The translations under genes and the position numbers were made by a program. Below are positions 42,501 through 46,961 of a stretch of DNA of 46,961 bases, in pieces (the first letter of the stretch is position 1; each line of letters starts with the position of its first letter). The notes below the pieces were generated by a model. It ran no database searches. It was not told the origin of the DNA and worked only from the letters and a program-made list of their open reading frames with translations. This DNA is from Pseudaeromonas sp038247115. GTDB taxonomy: Bacteria; Pseudomonadota; Gammaproteobacteria; Enterobacterales; Aeromonadaceae. Where the stretch lies: positions 1 to 46,961 of the forward strand of contig JBBRVG010000025.1 of the NCBI GenBank assembly GCA_038247115.1, written 5' to 3'.

Positions 42501-43377
42501 CCATAAACACCAGCGACTGGCCGGTCTGGATATTGAGATGCTCAACATGGGTTTGCACCTTACCGAGCGTCATGATCTCGACATCGGTGTCGTGCAAACT
42601 CTGCGCCGAGGCCACGTCAAATAAGGCGCTGTCATCGAGACCTATCAGTTGCTGCGGTGTTTTGCCAACAAAGGCCGCGGCGGCGGCATTGGCCATCAGG
42701 TAGCGGCCTTGCCGATCCTTGATGAATATGGCGTCGGAAGTGCCGGAGACAATAGAGTCTAGCAATCGCCGATTGACTTCCAAGGTGGCAATGGAGCTTT
42801 GGAGTAGGGCGCTGAGAATGCTGACGGCAATACCATTGACCATCAAAAATGCCCATTGCAAGTGTACTGAGGCCGGGGACGAGACAGAGTGGAGTGCGGG
42901 CTCGGCCAGCAGGTCAATGCCCAGGCACAAGAGTGCCGTGGCCAGCAGACCCGGCCCCAAGCCGCCGATCAGGGCACTGAGGATGATGGGCAGCATAAAC
43001 AGGATCATCAAGGGTTGCTGGCTCAATTCGAGCGGGATCGCCATCCGCAGCGCCAACATGGAAATCGCTATCGTGATGGCAAAGCCATAAATCAACCAGC
43101 GAGGTTGTGCGCCATGGCTGATGCCGGTCGAAATGGCTTCCAGAAGCGAGCTGCGAGGACCTATGTGGCGGTCAGGAATGGCTCGCAAGGCAAAGTAAAA
43201 CAGCGCGGCCGTCGCTACGACAAAAAAGATGCCCTTGATGGTCGAGAGCTTCATCACTGCATCCGGGGTGGCAACCAGCATCAACAAATGGTCGGAGAGG
43301 AAGATCCACAACAAAGCCAGGATGACGTAGCCGCTGACAGCAACCAGGATGAAGCGATTACGTGGCGATTTAAACAT
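39553..43377 (-). CDS. Membrane-bound PAS-GGDEF-EAL protein (cyclic di-GMP turnover)
   Basis: The 1274-residue protein has about six N-terminal membrane helices (residues 10-200), including a stretch resembling the KdpD/DUF4118 sensor membrane module (PLMILFMLPIILSALIGGLG). Five PAS-type domains follow (starts near LLDSIVSGTSDAIF, VGNWEWDLQTG, VVEATSDGFWDWD, VIEGSDQGYWEWD and VVFESSYEGIMVV). Then come a diguanylate cyclase domain with intact GGDEF (SRIGGDEFVILLAD) and a phosphodiesterase domain with intact EAL (GVEALIRWQ), later DDFGTGYSSL. Both catalytic signatures are present, so it may be bifunctional, switched by the PAS inputs. Start has AGAGGTG about eight bases upstream. A perfect CRP site lies 231 bases upstream. 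Confidence 0.9.
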   Translation of the reverse strand: MFKSPRNRFILVAVSGYVILALLWIFLSDHLLMLVATPDAVMKLSTIKGIFFVVATAALFYFALRAIPDRHIGPRSSLLEAISTGISHGAQPRWLIYGFAITIAISMLALRMAIPLELSQQPLMILFMLPIILSALIGGLGPGLLATALLCLGIDLLAEPALHSVSSPASVHLQWAFLMVNGIAVSILSALLQSSIATLEVNRRLLDSIVSGTSDAIFIKDRQGRYLMANAAAAAFVGKTPQQLIGLDDSALFDVASAQSLHDTDVEIMTLGKVQTHVEHLNIQTGQSLVFMVTKGPVLDKSGAVMGLFGISRDITSQQQALDALKASEAALRQAQRLAKVGNWEWDLQTGIARWSEEIYQILGCDMQFPTANYREIQRYFTAASWQRLDLLVTRSRELGQSYECDVEIFRTDGEHRWVTARGEAVIDQQGQITHLHGTLQDITDSKLLALQLQASQERLQLVVEATSDGFWDWDIPRQHVYRSPRYYEVTGYSADEDTHDFTFFAQMIYPEDRESVQRHIDAHRRGEIGSLDFTFRLLTKSGDIRWMRVLGRAVNRDENRMATRLIGSLSDITEHKRAEQTLQEREQQLARVIEGSDQGYWEWDLQTNEFVVSPRWETMLGYQPGEMNVQPDNWAALVPEDDLAIARESIERHFRGETPSHEVEIRCRTKSGGWRWILSCGRVVTRDEQGHPLMMSGTHTDITERKIMEQAQKEAAVVFESSYEGIMVVSPQNIITKVNAAFSRITGYSAEEAIGQPTSLLSSGRHDSEFYQGMWQSVHDHDFWRGEIWNKRKNGDIYAELLSISTVRNAQGELLHYVGLFSDITQLKEHEFELDRVAHYDPLTGAPNRRLLSDRLHQAIVRSVRHHKSCAICFLDLDNFKTINDRYGHEVGDHLLIGVTHNLLSVLRHEDTLSRIGGDEFVILLADIVSAEDCILVLDRLLTAIGQAVSANGVQITISASIGVTLYPEDNADPDTLLRHADQAMYQAKEAGKNRYQLFDPESDRKVQMHRKYLETMHQSLLNQEFELFYQPKVDLDDGCVIGVEALIRWQHPELGLLAPAEFLPHLHGSHLETNFGEWVIGTAMAQAATWHSAGLLMTVSVNVSANHLLQPGFYTHLQAVLAQHPAIKPEHFELEVLESAAIADMEQAIGILLACRQLGIHFALDDFGTGYSSLTYLRKLPIDTLKIDQSFVRDMLTDNDDLGIVEAVIQLANVFHRQVIAEGVETMAHGKKLRLLGCHLVQGYGIARPMPASEVEKWCIQWHNDKPWLALQ

Positions 43378-43607
43378 CTGTTTATCACCTCTTAAAGGCT
43401 ACTTAATGCTCGCCCCTTACTGACCGAACTGCGGCTGGTCTGAGTATCGGTTTGGAGTCTGACTCGCGATCAATCGTTTGGCATCTGGATCGATAGGCGT
43501 ATGAGGTAGTCGAGACCATTCGCCTGCACCTTTCGCACACCCGTCATAGAATGGCGTGCCTTGAGTGTAGATACCGTGGTCCAAGATGGGAATAATGATA
43601 AAATTGC

Positions 43608-43623
43608 TGTGAAAACAATCACA
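43608..43623. promoter_or_regulatory. CRP (cAMP receptor protein) site
   Basis: TGTGA-AAACAA-TCACA is a perfect core CRP palindrome, followed by TTT as in the extended consensus. It lies in the gap between the siderophore-type ABC operon and the GGDEF-EAL gene (both minus strand) and probably controls the latter. The rest of the 43378-43726 gap holds only the hairpin at 43676-43710 and no convincing gene. Confidence 0.7.
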
Positions 43624-43675
43624 TTTATGCAGATTACCCCTATGGAGAGTGTGTGTAAATGCCGATGCAGACTGG

Positions 43676-43710
43676 GTGGCTGTCATCGGGTGGAACCCGG
43701 TGGCAGCCAC
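43676..43710 (-). terminator. Hairpin after the ABC-transporter operon
   Basis: Outer stem GTGGCTG/CAGCCAC encloses an inner stem CGGGT/ACCCG. It lies 16 bases past the 3' end of the binding-protein gene at 43727. No T tract follows on the minus strand, so it may be a processing or stabilising structure rather than a strong terminator. Confidence 0.45.
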
Positions 43711-43726
43711 AGGTAGATCGCTGCGT

Positions 43727-44653
43727 TTAGCGTGAGGTCAGCAGTTGTTCGACATCCTCGATAACTTGCAAGGCCGCTAGCGGGCCACCGACCGAGGTCC
43801 AGAGTGAGCCATCGACGCGGCCATAGGGTCCGCGCTGGATCGCTCCCATCTGACGAAACGCCGGGCTTTGTGCCGCTTGTTCCATGGCATCCACCGCCTC
43901 ACCACTGGTACTCAGGGTACCAATCACCAACCAATCCCCATCCAGACGGGCGAGCGATTCCAGGCTGAGTGACGGCGAGTGGGTATGGCCAGGCTCCTGT
44001 TGCTGGGGCGGTCGCACCAATCCCAGTTGCTGGATCACCCGGCTGGCGAAAGCATCCCGGTACATATAGGCAGGTCCTTTCGGATTCCAGCGCACTATGC
44101 TCAGACTCTCACCTTGACGGGATGCCAGCTGTTGCCGGGCTTGGGCCAGCCGGGCCTCATAGCGTGCCATAAAGGTCGTCGCTTCGGCTTGCCGATTGAG
44201 GATCCCCGCGACCCGGTGCAGAGTTTCCTGCCAGGGGGCTCCCCAGTTGGCGGTGACCAGGGTCGGCGCTATCTGGTTGAGCAGGGCCAGCTGCTCCGGT
44301 TTTAACGGCCCGGTGAGGATGAGATCCGGCTCAAGGGCCAGCACCAATTCCAGATTCGGATTATCGAGTGCACCGATGGAGGGAACTTTCTGGCCGCCAG
44401 CGGCCGCCAGATAACGGGGCAGGGCACTCTGTCCGCGCCCGTTGACGGCTCCAATCGGCGTGATGCCCAGGGCGAGGGCAATATCCAGATCAATCTCGCT
44501 CAGGGTCACCACCCGGCTTGGGTGATCTGGCACCTGATGAACTTGCCCCAGGGCATCGGTGACCGGACGCGCCTGGATTGGGCCTGAAAGCAGTGACCCA
44601 AACAGGACGAGGGTGAAGAGACGTTGCCAGCGGTGGCACACTAATTTCAGCAT
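43727..44653 (-). CDS. Iron(III)-siderophore-type ABC transporter, periplasmic binding protein
   Basis: The 308-residue class-III (FecB/FhuD/FatB-type) binding protein has a signal peptide (FTLVLFGSLLSGPIQA) and the fold's markers: RVVTLSEIDLDIALALGITP, the central-helix region NLELVLALEPDLILTG, and SLESLARLDGDWLVIGTL in the second lobe. It is the last gene of an operon and overlaps the ATPase gene by seven bases. The ligand is an iron chelate by family; which one cannot be read. No receptor gene is adjacent. Confidence 0.82.
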   Translation of the reverse strand: MLKLVCHRWQRLFTLVLFGSLLSGPIQARPVTDALGQVHQVPDHPSRVVTLSEIDLDIALALGITPIGAVNGRGQSALPRYLAAAGGQKVPSIGALDNPNLELVLALEPDLILTGPLKPEQLALLNQIAPTLVTANWGAPWQETLHRVAGILNRQAEATTFMARYEARLAQARQQLASRQGESLSIVRWNPKGPAYMYRDAFASRVIQQLGLVRPPQQQEPGHTHSPSLSLESLARLDGDWLVIGTLSTSGEAVDAMEQAAQSPAFRQMGAIQRGPYGRVDGSLWTSVGGPLAALQVIEDVEQLLTSR

Positions 44654-45459
44654 GGGAATTCCTTGGTCATGAGCTCAGGGTGCAGAGGGCGACGGCGTGG
44701 GACTATGACGGGTGCGGCATCGAATGGCGCCTCAAGAATGTCCACTTCCGTGCCATATAGTTGTTCGATCAGGGGTTTGTTAATCACCTCGCGCGCCGGA
44801 CCCCAAGCGGCGATGCGACCATCCGCCAAGGCCAGTAATTGATCACAATAACGGGCAGCGGCCCCCAGATCATGGATCACCATCAATACCGTTTTGCCGA
44901 GCTGGGTCATCTGATGTATGGCTTCGAGCACTTCGGCCTGGTGGCCCAAGTCCAGCGCACTGGTTGGTTCATCCAGCAAGATCAGCTCGCTGTCCTGCGC
45001 CATGATCATGCCCAGCCAGGCTCGTTGCGCCTGTCCGCCGGACAAAGAGGCGACCGGCTGCTGCCAGATGCTGGCTAATTGCAGGCGATCCCGAGCAGCG
45101 GCCACCAGACGACTATCTTCGTCACTCCACTGCCGCAGCCAGCTTTGATGGGGATAACGGCCATATTGCACCAACTGATCGACCCGTATGCCGGCGGGCA
45201 GCAGCGGGCGCTGGGGTAAGTAAGCTAACTGCCGGGCCAAGGTCTTGTGGGCGTACAGGGGTAAGGGTTGACCACCCAAGCGGATGGTTCCGCTCTCTGG
45301 GATCTGCTGGCGAGCCAGCAGTTTGAGCAGCGTCGATTTACCGCAGCCATTGGGGCCGACGATCCCGACCAGTTGCCCGGGCGCCAACTGAAAGCTGATC
45401 CCTTGTAGCACCGTTTTTTGCGGGTAGGAAAAATGCAAATCTTCAACATCAAGCAACAT
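44647..45459 (-). CDS. Iron(III)-siderophore-type ABC transporter, ATP-binding protein
   Basis: The 270-residue FecE/FhuC-type ATPase has Walker A GPNGCGKST, Q-loop LAYLPQRP, signature LSGGQAQRAW, Walker B LILLDEPTSALD and switch His in VIHDLGAAARYCD. It overlaps the upstream permease by one base (TAATG) and the downstream binding-protein gene by seven, indicating tight coupling. Confidence 0.9.
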   Translation of the reverse strand: MLLDVEDLHFSYPQKTVLQGISFQLAPGQLVGIVGPNGCGKSTLLKLLARQQIPESGTIRLGGQPLPLYAHKTLARQLAYLPQRPLLPAGIRVDQLVQYGRYPHQSWLRQWSDEDSRLVAAARDRLQLASIWQQPVASLSGGQAQRAWLGMIMAQDSELILLDEPTSALDLGHQAEVLEAIHQMTQLGKTVLMVIHDLGAAARYCDQLLALADGRIAAWGPAREVINKPLIEQLYGTEVDILEAPFDAAPVIVPRRRPLHPELMTKEFPC

Positions 45460-46511
45460 TAGTGGTCTCCGGAGGGGCGGCGGCGCAGCAACAGACCGAG
45501 CAGTAATAAGCCACCGAGCAAGCGTGTCATCAGCCCGGTTGGTAATTCCTGGGGATAGGCCAGCAGCCGGACCAGGGTGTCACTACCGAGCAGGAGTAAG
45601 GCACCACACAAGGCGGCCAGCCACAGTGGGGCTCCCGGTTGCCGCAACAGGCTGGTGGCCATAATGGGGGCGGCCATGGCAATAAACACCACAGGCCCGC
45701 CGATCGCGGTTCCCAACGCCGCCGTCAGAATGGCCAATCCCAGCACCGAAAGTTGCAGCGGTACCATCATCAATCCCAGACTGCGGGCACTGGCCGGATC
45801 GAGCAGCAGCAAGGTCAGCGGGCGCTGCAGCATGATCAGCAAAGGACACAGCAGTAACAGACACAACGACACCGGTTGCAGCGTGCTCCAGCCCTGGCCT
45901 GCGAAGTGGCCCATAGACCACAGATACAGGCTGGCCAGATGGACCAGTGGCTGGCTCGACATGGCCAATTGTCCCAGCGCATTGAACAACTCGGACAGCG
46001 CAATACCGATGACCACGAAGCGATAACCCTGCTCGCCCGGATCCCGGCACAAGGCATACAGGGCTGCAGCGGCCAGCACAGAGCCGAGGGGGGCCGCCCA
46101 CCAGGGCCAACTGCCAATACCCAACTGGATGGTAAACAGTATGATGGCCAAGGCTGCCCCCTCATTGACCCCGACCATATCGGGGGTCGCCAAGCGGTTT
46201 CGGACCAGCGTCTGTAGCAGACAACCGGCGATACCGAGTGCGGCTCCTGCCAGCAGGACTGCGCAGATCCGGGGGAGGCGGATGCCATGGATCAGCAGCT
46301 GCGGCATTGCCGGGCCACGCTGCAGCAGTCCGTCCCAGATCTGCTCCGGTGTTAACCAGAGGGTGCCAACGCCCAGTGCCAACAGGGACGCGATCGCCAG
46401 TAGCAGCGTCAGCACAGTGCCCAGTAGCAGGCTGCGGCGGGGTAACAGCAAGGCATAGGGGCCTATGCGAAACAGGAGTTGTCCTGCCGGGATGAACCGC
46501 GATGTCGTCAT
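45459..46511 (-). CDS. Iron(III)-siderophore-type ABC transporter, permease (FecD-like)
   Basis: The 350-residue FecCD-family permease has about nine to ten membrane helices. LLIHGIRLPRICAVLLAGAA, the following GIAGCLLQTLVRNRLATPD and VNEGAALAIILF, and the later GGPVVFIAMAAPIMA are family marks. It overlaps the other permease by four bases (ATGA) at 46508-46511. Confidence 0.88.
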   Translation of the reverse strand: MTTSRFIPAGQLLFRIGPYALLLPRRSLLLGTVLTLLLAIASLLALGVGTLWLTPEQIWDGLLQRGPAMPQLLIHGIRLPRICAVLLAGAALGIAGCLLQTLVRNRLATPDMVGVNEGAALAIILFTIQLGIGSWPWWAAPLGSVLAAAALYALCRDPGEQGYRFVVIGIALSELFNALGQLAMSSQPLVHLASLYLWSMGHFAGQGWSTLQPVSLCLLLLCPLLIMLQRPLTLLLLDPASARSLGLMMVPLQLSVLGLAILTAALGTAIGGPVVFIAMAAPIMATSLLRQPGAPLWLAALCGALLLLGSDTLVRLLAYPQELPTGLMTRLLGGLLLLGLLLRRRPSGDH

Positions 46512-46961
46512 GCCGCTCTCCCGGTTAACCAGGGGGTGCGCGTCCGCCAGACCATGCCGATCAAGACAGGTGCGCCCACCACGGCCAGCAAGGTGCCATC
46601 CGCCAATTCGAATGGCTGGATCAGCCAGCGTGCCAGAATATCCGCCACTAACAGCAGTAGTGCGCCCGTCAGTGCAGAAAACAGCAACTGGCGGCCTAAG
46701 GCGACCGGCGCAACCTGCCGCGCCAGTACTGCTGCCAGTAACCCCAAAAAGCCGATCGGTCCGGCTAATGCCACCGCACTCCCGGTCAGCAGGGTGACGA
46801 CCAGCAGGATGATCAGGCGGACTCGTTGCGTGGCGACGCCCAGGGCTCGGGCCTGAGTATCACCCATCTGCATCAAGCTCAGGCTGCGGCACACCGGCAA
46901 GATCAGCAGCCAGGCCAGTAGCACCACGGGTAGCAGAAACTTAAGGGCGGCCATTTCGACT
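46508..46961 (-). CDS. Iron(III)-siderophore-type ABC transporter, second permease, C-terminal part
   Basis: Only the last about 150 residues are in the window; the start lies beyond the right edge. LSLMQMGDTQARALGVATQR and GPIGFLGLLAAVLARQ are typical of the C-terminal half of FecC-type permeases. It pairs with the permease at 45459-46511 to form a heterodimeric channel. Any Fur box for the operon would lie outside the window. Confidence 0.85.
   Translation of the reverse strand, partial: VEMAALKFLLPVVLLAWLLILPVCRSLSLMQMGDTQARALGVATQRVRLIILLVVTLLTGSAVALAGPIGFLGLLAAVLARQVAPVALGRQLLFSALTGALLLLVADILARWLIQPFELADGTLLAVVGAPVLIGMVWRTRTPWLTGRAA

Noticed and set aside
43417..43710. Minus-strand ORF of 97 codons between the ABC operon and the GGDEF-EAL gene
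   Set aside because: It has no family motif, runs across the CRP site and the 43676-43710 hairpin, and has no convincing ribosome-binding site.

Overview
The window looks like chromosomal backbone of a gammaproteobacterium, plausibly an Aeromonadales-type organism. The pointers are the tRNA cluster glyW-cysT-leuZ in its enteric order, a putrescine importer close to E. coli PuuP, a molybdenum-cofactor riboswitch resembling the E. coli one, and recognisable CRP, Fur and LexA sites. Most of it is GC-rich; positions of about 34.9-38.6 kb are clearly AT-richer and look acquired. The species call is an inference.

Layout. 1-1.2 kb: the N-terminal part of a membrane-anchored peptidoglycan glycosyltransferase (minus strand, cut by the window edge). 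1.35-3.1 kb: a chain of hairpins ending in a terminator, a cysteine-rich upstream ORF, and puuP. 3.2-3.6 kb: an unrecognised gene. 3.8-15.9 kb: a nitrate assimilation regulon made of nasA-cobA, the ANTAR antiterminator nasT, then nrtABC-nirBD (uptake, nitrate reduction, nitrite reduction and siroheme supply). Each of the two operons is preceded by NtrC-like sites, a sigma-54-like promoter and a leader terminator, which fits nitrogen limitation plus NasT-mediated antitermination. bluB sits between them on the opposite strand. 16-22.1 kb: a nearly complete molybdenum-cofactor set (moeA-moeB, Moco riboswitch, moaA-mobA-moaB-moaC-moaD-moaE), logically next to the molybdoenzyme NasA.

22.1-27.2 kb: a DUF2750 protein, a small ion channel, a periplasmic SBP_bac_3 protein, and a Zn/Cd/Pb efflux P-type ATPase divergent from its MerR-family regulator with a classic 19-bp-spacer operator/promoter. 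27.2-34.65 kb: a TonB-dependent receptor divergent, across a Fur box, from a secreted M16 protease, an SbmA/BacA-like inner-membrane importer and a dedicated TonB. This resembles the Fus (ferredoxin uptake) and E. coli yddA-yddB-pqqL systems, but with an SbmA-like protein lacking an ATPase.

34.9-38.6 kb: a small island against the 3' end of tRNA-Leu. It is bounded by degenerate direct repeats and by remnants of a phage repressor (S24 peptidase) and a phage integrase, the latter still carrying an SOS box. Its intact cargo is a YdcA-like secreted peptide and a tightly coupled two-gene cassette: an NA37/YejK-type nucleoid-associated protein and an unrecognised protein with C-terminal membrane segments. 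This cassette is the best candidate for an undescribed system, possibly anti-phage. 38.6-38.9 kb: three tRNAs with a strong promoter. 39.1-43.4 kb: a small conserved-looking ORF and a large membrane PAS-GGDEF-EAL protein with a perfect CRP site upstream. 43.7 kb to the end: an iron(III)-siderophore-type ABC importer operon that runs off the right edge.
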